Shown here piece after piece: positions 43,482 through 55,084 of a stretch of 64,000 nucleotides of DNA. The position numbers were made by a program, and so were the translations under genes. This DNA comes from Zizania palustris (lineage: Eukaryota > Streptophyta > Magnoliopsida > Poales > Poaceae): assembly GCA_019279435.1 (NCBI GenBank), contig JAAALK010000286.1, positions 19,549,931-19,613,930 on the forward strand, read 5' to 3'. The notes under the pieces are model-generated. The model had not been told where the DNA came from, did not search any database, and saw nothing but the letters and a program-made list of their open reading frames with translations. Positions within the stretch are counted from its first letter, which is position 1. Each line of letters begins with the position of its first letter.

Positions 43482-45397
43482 GAGGAGCCATGCTGAATAG
43501 CGTGGGCCTCATGGCTCCAGATGTGATGAGTCATTGTCAACGATAGTCAAAGAGGACTGAAAAGAGAGAGATGATCTGCTGCGTCTGGGCCGCGTGTGAC
43601 TCAGGTACACGGGCAGCGAGCGACTGTCGGGCAGAGGGGCCGCGAAGTCGGACTGGCCCAATCCGGGTACATGGGCTAGGAGCAGCAGAGGATCCACTGG
43701 ACTGTTGACCGGGATTGACTCAGGTACACGGGCGGCGAGTGATTGCCGGGCTGAGGGAGTCGCGGAATCGGGCCGGCCCAATCCGGGTACCCGGTGCGAA
43801 GACGGTGGACGCTTTGTCAGTTTCAGCGCAAAACTGACGACCGTTGATTTCGGATCTGACCGTCCTGAGGCAAAGCCGTAGCTGCTACGAAAGCTCCGCA
43901 TCAGGACAAGTTACCTTTATTTAGGTTTTTACTATTTTGCCTTTAGGCCCACAGTCTGTCAGTCGAGTCTGTAAAAAACCCTAAGGGCATTTCGGTCTTT
44001 TCCATTTTTATCCAGCGTCTGTAAAAACCCTAGGGGTATTTCTGCATTTTTTCCATTTAATGGGCTGCCTATAAATAGGCCCCAATATCCTAGGGTTAGG
44101 GCACCCAATTACAAAAACCACTTTACAAATTTCTGGGTCACTTTTTGATATTCACTCTCCTGCCTGTTATTCTTCTGCGCCGCCACCCCTCTTCACAGGT
44201 TTCGCATCTCTGGCTCGTTGATAAATCATTTGATCAAGGTTGTTATTCTTCCTGTCTTTATCTTCTCGCGTTGCTGTGGATGTGATTATGTGATGCGTTG
44301 TTTTGTGTGCCTGGATTGAGTATTTGTGTGCAACAGCCTTGTGGTTTGCTATAGTTCTTCACTGTTTTTTCTGGTTAGTTTATTCTTTGCGTGAAGTTCC
44401 TTGGGCTCTGTCGCTAGTCGTTTGCTCTAGTTCTTACTGTGTCAGGGAAGGTCCTTTTGCATCGAGAGAGCATCTGTAGGTCCTGTTTTTTTTTTAGCTA
44501 CCTGCTCTTGTTTATCTTGTGCGTAGCTGTAGGCCTTAGGCTGCCATGCGGAAGGTTGGTTCTGTTCTTAGCCCATGCAGCTATGTTTTCTAGACTCAGT
44601 CAGTGTTCTGCAGAAGCTACTTTGATCCTGTTGCATATTGTTCTTCACACGGCTGAAACAATTTTTGCTTGCGTGTGTAAGAGACCAAGAGCTGGCTCCT
44701 AGGATCTAGTCTCTGTATTAGCACTTTGTGGGCCCCTCTTGCTGTCTGTCAGTAGTCATCTACAATTGCTGTCAGCGAAGGCATGCTAGTGTGCAATGGG
44801 ATTCTGCACAAGGTCCCTGTTTAGCCGTGCATGAGGCTACAAGGGCTGAGATTGAGCTAGTGGGCAAACAAGCACGGTAAGTCTCTGAATGCTCAGTATT
44901 TGATTAAATCACTTCCAGTAATTTTTTTTTATCAGATTACATTCAGGATTTTATTGATATATCTCTATAATCTGAATACTTACGCCATGTTTGATTCAAT
45001 CTCTTGAAGCACTTTATTTTTATAATATGATATGCATATACATTGATTCATCCGTGTAATCCAAGTGCATGTCATATGTTTGTTTAAATGCATGATAACT
45101 GTAACATTTGATTTATGTCTACACATTTGTGTGAACTATGAGGTTGATTGAATATGTGTTGAATCTGATGCTTAATCTGTGAGTAGTCTTTTAATCTGCC
45201 TTTAAGCACTGTGTTGGTGTCTTTTCGATTAGGACACCGATCGTTTTTAGGCTAGAATATTTTTATCACCTGCGATCTGTTTGCTTCGGAGGTTTTTGTT
45301 TGTCGAGGTGCGTTGGGTATTGGGAGCAGGCCATTGATTCGCAAGAATTTTTAGGCGCCCATTCACCCCCCCTCTGGTCGCTACTTTCGGTCCTACA
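43482..45397 (+). repeat. 3' LTR of copia A
   Basis: Same length (1916 bp) as the 5' LTR and almost identical. Differences I saw include G/A in the CCACTGGACTG and GAAGACGGTGG segments, G/T after the TATA box, G/T in TGTTGCATATTG, and run lengths in A and T tracts. TATA 44069-44077; donor-like GTAA at 44877. Confidence 0.96.
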
Positions 45398-45402
45398 GAT
45401 GG
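45398..45402. repeat. TSD of copia A (right)
   Basis: GATGG, same as 34229-34233. Confidence 0.92.
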
Positions 45403-48400
45403 ATGGAGTATAAAGTATCGTGGGTTTCTTGAAGGATGAGGGTCTTCAATTCAGGTAGGTTGGGTACGCATATCCGGTTCCCGAACCAGATGGTACCATG
45501 CTCGTCCTCGGAAAATCCGGGGGCTTTACCCTTTCTCATGTTCTGCTGGATCTCCAGGATGTCCGGGTCTTCCTTCTGCTTTTCTCGGATCTGGTCTATT
45601 AAGACAGGCCGAGACTCCAAGGCAGCGAGGTACGCTCGGGTGGTGATCCCTAGGTTTAGCCTTTCCATCTCCTTGTAAAGTAAAGGAGCTTGGTCCTGAA
45701 CCATGATGGCATTGCAGTACCCTTTTCGACTAAGGGCGTCTGCCACCACATTGGCCTTGCCTGGATGATAATGGATGCCCAAGTCATAATCCTTGATCAG
45801 TTCCAACCATCTCCTTTGCCTGAGATTTAGATCTGGTTGGGTGAATATGTACTTGAGGCTCTTGTGGTCGGTGAAGACCTCACACCGATTCCCCACAAGG
45901 TAATGTCTCCATATCTTCAAGGCATGAACCACGGCTGCTAATTCCAGGTCGTGGGTCGGATAGTTCAACTCATGCGGCCTTAGCTGTCGGGAGGCGTAGG
46001 ATATCACTTTCCCTTCTTGCATTAAGACGCATCCCAATCCTTGACGAGAGGCATCACAGTAGACGTGGAAGTCTTTCCGGATGTCTGGCAGAGTCAGAAT
46101 AGGAGCTGACACTAGCTTCTTCTTGAGGGTCTGGAAGCTTTCTTCGCAGTCGGGGGTCCATTCAAACTTCACTTCCTTCTGCAAAAGTCTGGTCATAGGC
46201 TTGGCGATCTTGGAAAAATTCTCGATGAACCGGCGGTAGTATCCGGCCATTCCGAGAAAACTCCGGATCTCGGTCACGGTCGTGGGCTGCAGCCAGTTGG
46301 TTACCGCTTCAACGGTGGTTGGGTCCACTGCTATTCCTTCGGCAGATATAACATGGCCGAGGAACTTCACCTCAAACGACCAAAATTCGCATTTTCTGTA
46401 TTTGGCGTACAGTTGCTGCTCCCTTAGTTTTCCGAGGGTCAGACGGAGGTGAGTCTCGTGTTCTTCCTTGGTCTTGGAGTAAACGAGGATATCATTGATG
46501 AATACCACGATGAACTTGTCCAAGAACTCCATGAATACATTGTTCATCATGTTCATGAAAAAGGCCGGGGCATTCGTGAGTCCGAACGACATCACGGTGT
46601 ACTCGTAGAGTCCATAGCGGGAGGTGAAGGCAGTCTTGGGTATGTCTTCTTCCCTAATCCTCAATTGGTGATAACCTGACCTGAGGTCAATCTTGGAAAA
46701 CACCGAGGATCCTTTCAGCTGATCGAACAGGTTGTCGATCCGAGGCAATGGGTACTTGTTCTTGATGGTTACGTCGTTCAAGGCTCTATAGTCCACGCAC
46801 ATCCTCTTGGTCTTGTCCTTCTTCATGGCAAATATAACCGGTGCACCCCAGGGTGAGGTACTCGGTCGAATATACCCTTTTTGCTCTAGGTCTTCGATGT
46901 TGCTCTTGACTTCAGCTAGTTCATTAGCGGCCATCCGGTACGGGCGCTTGGAGATTGGAGTGGTCCCGGGGACAAGTTCGATTCTGAATTCGATGTCCCG
47001 CTTGGGAGGCATTCCGGGTAGGTCTTCAGGGAAGACATCCGCAAACTCCTTGACTATAGGTACCTCTTCAAGAGCTATCGAGTGAAGGGATGCTCCGAGT
47101 GGTTTGCGACTGGTCATCCGAAAGGTGACGGCTGCGCCTTCAGGGTTGGCCACTGTGACGGACTTGTTGGCACAGTCGATCACTCCCTTGTGCTTCATCA
47201 ACCAATCCATCCCTAGTATAAGGTCGAGTCCGGTGCATTGGATGAGGACTGGCTCGGCCCCAAACAGTACTCCTTGGATGTCAATTTGAACCTTAGGGCT
47301 GTATAAGCGGGCTAAGGTCCTATTGCCGGGAGTGGCAATCACCATGGGGGTGGGTAGAGGGAGCACGTCCAGTTCGTTTGCTTTCACAAAATCTTCCGAG
47401 ACGGAGTGTGTTGCTCCGGAGTCAAATAATAATACGGCTGGTACGGAATTCACAGCAAACGTACCGAGCACGACTTCAGGAGCCTCCTGAGCTTCCTCCG
47501 CGCTGATGTGGTTGACGCGGGCGCGAACTGCCTGGTTGGGTGCCGCGCCTTGAGTCTGCTTGGGGTGGGGACACTGGTGTGCGTACTGCCCTTCCTTGCG
47601 GTAGTTGAAGCAGACGACCGGCCTCCCTTGGCGATCCTTTAAGATCGGAGCCTTGGCGGCTGGTGTTGGCTGAGCGGCCGGAGCTGGTGGAGCGGGGCGA
47701 GGATGCCCGGCGTTGGATCCACCGGTGGCGTGAGGTGGCCTGTAGGCGGGCCGAGGATGGTAAGCGGGCGCTGGTGGCGGAGGGACGAAGCGGGGCCTCT
47801 GCGAGTTCACCTGTTGATGCTTGAAGGCGATCATCTTCCTCTTCTTGAGGTCCAGCCTGTTTTGCTCAGTCTCTTGGATGAGCGCTTTGTTGACTAGCCA
47901 TTGGAAGTCGGCGTAGTCGGTGGCGATGAGCTGGATGGACAGCTCATCCTTGAGTCCCCGGAGGAACTTGGCTTGGCGAAGGGCATCGGTGCGCACTTCC
48001 TCGGGTGCGTAGCGGGCGAGGCGATTGAACTCATGGAGGTACTCCATGACGGTCCTGTTGCCTTGTTGCAGGTCGCGGAACTCCTGCTGTTTCACCGCGA
48101 TGACACCGGCGGGGACGTGGGCGGCACGAAAAGCGATGGTGAACTCCGCCCAAGTCACCACGTGGTCCTCTGGCTGGGACTCACGATAGTTGTCCCACCA
48201 TTCAGCGGCGGGACCCTGGAGCTGGTGAGTGGCGAAGGCCACTCGCTCCCGGTCGGTGCAGGGGAGGAGGTCGAGCTTCTTTCCGATGGTGCGAAGCCAA
48301 TCTCCGGCCTCCATCGGGTTGGTGGTGCTCGAGAAAATAGGCGGGCGCACGCGCAGAAACTCCGAGAGTTGTGGGGCGGGCGTGGGTGCTGGTGCGTGAG

Positions 48401-48415
48401 GGGGAGGTTCCCCGT
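45403..48415 (-). pseudogene. pol: Gypsy G Gag-Pol, N-terminal truncated: gag, protease, RT, RNase H, start of integrase
   Basis: One open minus-strand frame of about 1000 codons. The gag domain (DWLRTIGKKLDLLPCTDRE; AAEWWDNY; MEYLHEFNRLARYAPEEV) is followed by a knuckle CFNYRKEGQYAHQC that has lost a Cys and the His, then protease LLFDSGATHS. RT has YRMAANELAEVKSNI, DLRSGYHQLRI and a catalytic box FINDILVYS in which the first Asp is Asn (codon 46494-46496). RNase H has VYCDASRQGLGCVL and FTDHKSL, then the integrase zinc-region histidines before copia A. The normal gag start is missing: at 48415 the frame passes into antisense copia gag, which supplies about 20 foreign residues. The protein was still open, but the RT and knuckle changes argue it was already inactive. 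Confidence 0.93.
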
Positions 48416-48654
48416 GCTGGAGCTGAAAAATGCTCAAGCCACTGTCGTCGCACCCTGTGTTGATTGCCCATCTCATCTAGCTGCCTTAGCTGAGCTGAAA
48501 TCCAAGGGCAATGAACACTTGGGTGATTTGGAGAGGTTGAGAGCTGAGTTGAATAAAGTGAGGAGAGGAACAAAGTTTATAAAGTAGATTTTCGAGAAAT
48601 AATTCCTTGTGGCTAATGGCTAGGTAGGTCTGTTTGGCTTCCTACAGTCGAGTC

Positions 48655-48667
48655 GGCTCTGATACCA
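48655..48667 (-). other. Primer-binding site of gypsy G
   Basis: TGGTATCAGAGCC on the minus strand, three bases after the 5' LTR end CGCTACA. Confidence 0.9.
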
Positions 48668-48670
48668 TCT

Positions 48671-51600
48671 TGTAGCGCCCCGATTTAACAAATCGAGACA
48701 TTATTGAATTTCATAAGAAAAACAATAATACAAGAGGTTCATCATGCGACAGCGTACATACGACAATATTCATGGTACGCAGACCATATTTATTACATCA
48801 AAGTTTTGGTAAAACAGTAATAAAGATAATTAAAATTCTGCATGACGAACGTCTTCTTCAGGATCTTTCTTCACGACTGGGTCGCTACTCCAGACCGTCT
48901 TCAAAGTAGGCATCCTCTGAGGTGTTCAACGGGTATGAGTACAAAAAATACTCAACAAGCCACCGCAAATGCAAGTAATAATGCAGGATAGTAAACAAGG
49001 AAGGGTAATGGCTAACATTGCAGAAAAGTGCAGTTTCAGTTATTGCATTTAATGTAATCATATTTTAATCATGCGGAAAAGTAAATATGGATATCAACAA
49101 CATCAACTAACTCGAGGGGTACAGTCAGCCCCACCTCGCTCAACAGTCCTTACATGTCAATCCATCATGCACATACATATTCAAAGTAAACTAACTGGGG
49201 GATGTCACGCAACCCGCCCTTGACCGTGGGCTCGGCTTTTCGAAAAGATTTAAGACTCTGATCAGAGATGTACTTCTGTACCCACAAGGCACACACTCAT
49301 CCCAAACGAGATGACCCATTCCACAGGAACTCGTGCCAAAACCTCAGCATGAAATGTTCCAAGCGATAACCACCCGCTCTAGGTTTCGCCGGCGCGCCGA
49401 GCCGCATCCCGGCTAACGTCGCACCCCCTTTTGCGCCACATTGGTACAAGTCACCCGCAGGTGCAACTTGACCCATCTCCAAATGGTGGCCTCGGTTTGG
49501 AACAACCCATACCTTAGTTAGGACTTACCCACTAGACTTGTGGTTAGTACGTAAGTGTATTGCAACGGATCCCTCATACCGGTCCTTATAGTGCCCCGGG
49601 TGCTACCGACCAATGCCCTAGCTTGCACCCGGAACCCACCATGCATTCACTCACAACCACAACTCCAACAACGACAGAATTCCATAGATAAGAAACAATG
49701 GGGATCATATAGTAGAACCATGTACTACGACTCATTTTTATCCTATAGCGATCGTGTCGATACATTGGACACTAGCTAATAACATTTATCATATGGTGAC
49801 AAGGAGTTTAGGCTAGAGAGCATGGCTTGGGTTGCACATCAAGGTCGGGAGATCCTAAATAAATATATTGTAAGGGTTCATTTGACTAATGCATATATAA
49901 CCTATGTGTTTTAGCGATTAGTTTGGTGACTTGCCTTGTTCAGCAAAAGGAGAGGGAGGGACTTCGGGGAAGTACTCCGGCTCCTCGGCGACGTCGTAGT
50001 CTTTTTGATATAGTAAAGTAAAATAAAAGAACACAACATTCAATCAAACAATATACATTACATTATAAGCACATAAGTTAAAGTTGGCTTGTTTTTATAT
50101 AAAATAAATTCAATGGTTAAAGTTCTGTGGTTTATTTCATAAATAAATTTTTAAAGCAATTAAAGAGTTGCCTTTTTTTGAAAAGGGTGTTTAAATGTGA
50201 TTATTGTCATACTAAGTTCTCAAATAAATTTGAAATGAAAAGTTCATGTTAATTTAATGGTTTTCAGTAAATGGACAGAAAGGAAATAAATCTAAATTTT
50301 TCTGAAGTTTAAACATTTGAATTTATATTTTAATCCTAAGGGCATTTGAATACTTATTTAAATAAACATGAAAAGTCAAAGTAAACCTACTGTTTTATTG
50401 CATAAACATGTAGAGAATAATATTGTGAATTTTCTGAAATTGGAATGACAATTTTTAGAGTTCAAATGCGCCAGATATGAATTTTACAAGTTTTAAACCT
50501 TTTCTGGAATTTATTTTCAAATTTAAACCCTCTCGGGTCCACGATGAGCCAGGCTCACGGTGAACCCGCGCACTGTGCGCGTGCGCCGGATCGATCTGGA
50601 CCGTTGGATCCAGATCCAACGTGCGCAGGCGAGGCGGGGCGCTTAAGTGACAACGGACGGCCAGGATTAAAACGCGCGAAAGGGTACTACGTGGACGCAC
50701 GAGATCGATCGCGAGTTTTAAATGGAAATGGACGCGCGAGATTAAAACGTAACGCTTTGACCAGATCCGACGGTGTGGATTAGATCGAGTACGTGGGCTC
50801 ACACGCGCCATCCGATCGCGATCGCACGACCGGGATCAGATCCGACACAGCACGGGTACTCGACCCGTGCCGGTCGTCTTCTCCGGCGACGGCGAGCGGA
50901 CCAAGGGCCACGGCGAGCGACTAGGGTCCTATCTAAGCCTGGAAATGGAAAGAGGACACTACGACGGTCACGGCGGTACCTTAGGCGAGGCGAGGGGTCA
51001 ACGGGGCGTGGCCGGCGGCGAGGGTAGACGCGGAAGGTTCCTCGGGTGCTTGACGGCGATGGCGATCCGGAGATCTCCTTGACCAGCGGAGGCGTGGCCA
51101 AGGTAGGAGACGTCTTTGCGGTCACAACGGTGGTGGAGGCGCGGGCCGGGACGGTCCGAGGCGATGGTGAGGGGCGGCCGGAGGCGAAGCAGGGGGAAAG
51201 CGCTAAAAGGCGAATGGAGGGCGCTCTGTTCGTTCTTGCGGCGATTGGGCGTGGGGGTCGAACGCGGTGGAGGCTAGGGGTATAAATAGGGTCGTCGGCG
51301 AGGGGGGATTAACTCGCCGGCGAGGGCTCGACCATGCACGCGTAGCGGTGATCCCGTGGCGTAATGGCGTGGTTTAACGGGGGAAAACGGTCGGCCAGGC
51401 GCGGGGAGTCGTTTAATGGCGTCAATTCAATGCGGGAGGGGCCAGCGAGGCAGATCCGAGGCGGGGGTCATTGGCCGGCACGATTTGGGGGCGACGGCGC
51501 GAGGTAGACGACTGGTCTGACAGGCGGGGGGCCACACGCCAGTGGGCGCGAGCGAGCGAGCGGGAGGGCTGACAGGTGGGGCCGCGGTGTCGGGTGCGCG

Positions 51601-51989
51601 CGCGAGGGGAGGCAATCGGCGCCGACAGGTGGGGTCGGGTCGTCAGCCTAAGGCACGCGAGGTAACGGGCTAGGCCGGTCGGGAGAGTGAGAAGGGAGGG
51701 AGGAGGGCCCAATACTGTTTTAAAATATTTTCTGATTAAAAATAATTGCAGAAATTGGTTTAAAATAATAGGGCTACTTCCATGCTTGGTAAAAATTTAT
51801 AAAAATTCTCAAAAATATATTTTGGTCTTAGGATCATATACAAAAAGTTTCACCTCCTAGTTTGGCCATCTACTCTATGTTGTAGTTCAAAAGGGTATAA
51901 AAGAGAATTAAAAGTATTTTCAGAAATATAAATTCCAAGAAATTGAATTTAATGATATTTTTATTGAATTGAAAATTTGGGGTGTTACA
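48671..51989 (-). repeat. Gypsy G LTR, right copy (5' LTR, 3319 bp)
   Basis: Begins TGTAACACCCC at 51989 (minus strand), ends GGGGCGCTACA at 48671, followed by the PBS. About 1-1.5% substitutions against the left LTR by eye, plus deletions of a ~35-bp segment near 49918 and ~30 bp near 51304. Its high side borders copia H 3' UTR at 51990. I found no TSD that pairs with the left side. Confidence 0.92.
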
Positions 51990-52119
51990 TTAAACTTCTA
52001 CCTTATTTTTCTTCTTCTTTGTTTTTCTTGTGTTTTGTTTTCGTGTTTCCACATTTGTTCGCAGGTGCTGAAGAGCTGAAGAAGAGGAGTGTTGACAATG
52101 CACTCATCAAGGGGGAGAT
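51990..52119 (+). other. Remnant of copia H 3' UTR with PPT
   Basis: Aligns with copia A 43355-43481 (TGTTTTGTTTTCGTGTTTCC; GTGTTGACAATGCACTCATC) and ends in the PPT AAGGGGGAGAT. Only the last 130 bp of the 1.3 kb UTR remain. Confidence 0.88.
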
Positions 52120-54010
52120 TGAGGAGCCATGCTGAATAGCGTGGGCCTCATGGCTCCAAAAGTGATGAGTCATTGTCAACGATAGTCAAAGAGGACAATA
52201 GAAGAAGAGATCTGCTGTTTCATGGGCCGCGTGTGACTCAGGTACACGGGCAGGGAGCGACTGTCGGGCAGAGGAGGCTGCGAAGTCGGGCTGGCCCAAT
52301 CCGGGTACATGGGCCAGAAGCAGTAGAAGACCCACTGGGCTGTTGACCAGGACTGACTCAGGTACACGGGCGGCGAGTGATTGCCAGGCTGAGAGAGCTG
52401 CGGAATCAGGCCGGCCCAATCCGGGTACCTGGTGCAAAGTCGGTGGAGGCTTTGTCAGTTTCGGCGCAAAACTGACAACCGTTGATCTTGTATCCGACTG
52501 TCCAGAAGGGAAGCCGTAGTCGCTATGAAAACTTAGCTTCTGAATAAGTCATCTGTATCTCTAGGCCCACAGTCAGTCAGTCGTGTCTGTAAAAATTCCT
52601 AAGGGCAGTAGAGTCTTTTCCTTTATTCCTGCGTCTGTAAAAAACCCTAAGGGGCTGGTAGAATATTCTAGGTCATTGGGCAGCCTATAAATAGGGCCCC
52701 AATCCCTAGGGTTGGACTACCCTTCTAGAAATCACTTTTTCAATCATTCCTTGGGTCATTTTTGTTTCCTGCGCACTCTCTCTCTTACTCCTGTTTCTGT
52801 GCGCCGCTAGAGGCTTCTATTCTGCATGCATTCATTTTTGTTCTTCATTAATGCAGTGAGTTTTTGTTCTCTGTTGAGTGCGAGGCGTGCGTTGAGTTAG
52901 TGTGGATCAGAATCTTTGTGTATCGTGCGCGTTTTTGTTCACTATTTGCTACTCTGTTGGCTGTGTTCTTCGCGCTAGCAGTACTAGTTCTTGCTGTTGC
53001 AAGTAGTACTACTACACTGTAGCAGCAGGACACTAGTACCAGCTTTTGCTTTTTTCTGCGTAGCCTGTTTGATCGAAGTAGAATAGGCTGAGTACCTTTT
53101 CTGACTGTTTTCTGGCGAAGCCACCCTCTCTGTTCGAAGCCCCTCAGCTCCGTGAGGCAGGCTTCGATCTGATATACTCGAAGCCTTCGTTTGAACTTCG
53201 AACATCGTTTTGTGTCCTGAGTTGCTAGCTTCGAAGTACCTTTTAAACTGTCAGCGTTTCATACTTCGAACGTCTGTGCGAAGGTACTCCGACTCGAGCT
53301 CTTCGAAGTCCATACTTTGACAGGTTTCGAAGTTGGGTTCGAAGCTGGTCTTTCTGTTAGACTTCGCTCAGTGTTTGCTTCCGTCTTCTTCGAAGGTCCT
53401 TGGTGTGTTTGTTCGAAGGTAGAGTGTAGGCTTCGTTTTGGTTTCTCTGTCGCGTGTCAGCCTTCGCTTCTTTGTTCGAAGGTTGTCCGTCTGTGCGTTG
53501 CGTTCGAAGTATTCTGTTCGAAGGATAGGCTTCGAAACACTCGGTTCGAAGCTAGCTTCGCTACTTCCGTACTTCGCTTCGAAGCATACTTCGCTCCCTG
53601 CCACTTCGAACTAGGGTAGACCAAAACATACCTTCGGCATTTTCACAACAGCTTTCGGCAGGCTTCGCAACTAACCTCCGAAGTAGGCTTCGCAACTAAC
53701 CTCTGAAGCAGGCTTCGACCAGCGAAGCAAGCTTCGACCACCGAAGCAGACCTCGACGGGCGAAGCAGGCTTCGCCATGTTCTGAACAGGAGACAAATCT
53801 GAACAGTAACTTCTCATCTCATTTTATATATACTTAGATCATTTCATTGAGAAGTTTTGGCCTGACATACTTTGTTTATCTGCCTAATTGCACTGCTTTG
53901 GTAGTTCTCTGTTTAACATCAGTTGATTCTAGGCTAGATACCTTTAGACTTAGGCTATCTGTTCATTTTCTATTGCTTAGTCTTTTGAGGTGCGTTGGGT
54001 GTTGGGAACA
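52120..54010 (+). repeat. 3' LTR of copia H, ending 69 bp early but flanked by the TSD
   Basis: Collinear with 25676-27610 and ends GTTGGGAACA at 54010. The 5' LTR continues 69 bp further (27611-27679) to CCTACA. The next five bases are GGTGG, matching 25671-25675. It has a TATA box at 52685-52694 and fewer minisatellite units (2 x 25 + 3 x 19 at 53660-53766). Confidence 0.9.
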
Positions 54011-54015
54011 GGTGG
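54011..54015. repeat. TSD of copia H (right)
   Basis: GGTGG after the shortened 3' LTR end; equals 25671-25675. Confidence 0.78.
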
Positions 54016-55084
54016 TGCCGAAGGGGTCCCGAAGGGGCCTTTGGCGTCCTGATAGGTCGAACCGGCGTTTGGACTCCGTTCAGACCAAAGTGCAGATTGC
54101 AAGGGGTCCTTAGGGAATAGGGCTCTGAACGAGGGTCTTTGACACCTTGGTCGATCGGACTGAAGGTATTCCTTCGGTCAGATCGGAGGGTACCCGAGGC
54201 TCCAGAGGTTGTGCGGAGGGGGTCCTTGATGCAAAGAAGTCCTCCGGTATGAGGGACATGGTAGGACCGTAGGTAGAGCTCCGGTCAGACCGATGGGCTC
54301 CGGTGCGAAGGTGGCCTTCGGCGTGATGAAGACCTCTAGCACGAAGTAGGCTGATTCCTGTCAGACCTAGTCAGGGCCGTCGGCTGGACTGGCGCATGCT
54401 GGCAACACCCGGTCGCACCAGCTATAGATGGCCGGTCAGACCGACAAGGGGGACGACGAAGCCTCCGGCTTGGCGTTGATCTCTCCGCCGACTTGGATCG
54501 TTGTAGTGGAGTTGGTTTGACAAAGATGGCAACCTTGATTCCGGCAAAACACAAGAAACTAACGGCAATTCGGCCTAGGCACCGAATCATCGGTAAAAAT
54601 CGATAAAACGATAAAAAACTCATACGAGGGTGAAACAGAATGTTTTTGGATCAAACCAACAAAGAACTCGCTGTAGCGTGGCAAAGTACAGACAATTTGG
54701 TGATCAAATTGACAAAGATCTACTGCTAGGAGTAAATTAATGCTAGGGAAAAATGTAGTTTGAAAAGTAAAGGTACGATTCAAAACTAGAATTTTGAAGT
54801 ATTTATCTGTGGAGATACCATTTGAATCAGCCTCACCCCTATATTTATAGCGGCTGGTCTGAAGTTTCCTGACACCTACTCCGAGTAGGATTCGGCCAAA
54901 AAGTGGTTAAGATTTAATTAGAGATCAAAACAGCCCGAAACTAACTCTATCTCTAGTTTTCAGACTTGGGCCGGTCCAACCGACCATGTGGCCTGTTACT
55001 AGGAAAAGCATATTTTCGGCCCAAATTACCAAAAATTGATATTTTGACAATTTCGACCATTAATGCCATTTTTTGCTTTCAACA
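54011..55084 (-). repeat. Proximal part of gypsy E 3' LTR
   Basis: On the minus strand it starts TGTTGAAAGC at 55084 after the purine tract AAAAGGCAGGGGTGCATA. It contains a TATA (CTATAAATATAGG, near 54840) and GGTCTGACCGG-type words, and continues at 25675-25308. LTR length without H is about 1.44 kb. No gene; short frames here are spurious. Confidence 0.75.

Larger units (their letters stand above)
34234..45397 (+). mobile_element. Copia A: full-length, young Sirevirus-type Ty1/copia retrotransposon
   Basis: 11,164 bp with two 1916-bp LTRs, PBS, gag, pol, a 1.3 kb 3' UTR, PPT and a perfect 5-bp TSD (GATGG). By eye the LTRs differ at about five substitutions plus a few single-base run-length changes, so it is very recent. 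Both ORFs are open, with all pol motifs intact. The long gag and iterated purine tracts mark the Sirevirus lineage. It inserted in the integrase zinc region of gypsy G, opposite to G's transcription. Confidence 0.96.
48416..51989. repeat. Direct repeat X, right copy
   Basis: Copia gag piece 48416-48548, G leader 48549-48670 (PBS 48655-48667 on the minus strand), G LTR 48671-51989. Near-identical to 29319-32961. The copia gag piece (encoding LELKNAQATVVAPCVDCPSH on the plus strand) has no flanking copia gag here; it is a duplicate of the piece in H. Confidence 0.93.
25676..54010 (+). mobile_element. Composite copia element H containing gypsy G and copia A
   Basis: Plus-strand Sirevirus: 5' LTR 25676-27679, PBS, gag to 29451, then the 22.5 kb G complex, a 130-bp 3' UTR remnant with PPT (51990-52119), and 3' LTR 52120-54010. 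Flanked by GGTGG. The pol gene and most of the 3' UTR are absent. Without the G complex only gag and LTRs would remain, so a deletion accompanied or followed G's arrival. Confidence 0.85.

Noticed and set aside
54011..55084. Separate satellite or host promoter region with GGTCAGACCGG words
   Set aside because: Together with 25308-25675 it makes one LTR with inverted ends, TATA box and adjacent PPT, so it belongs to gypsy E.
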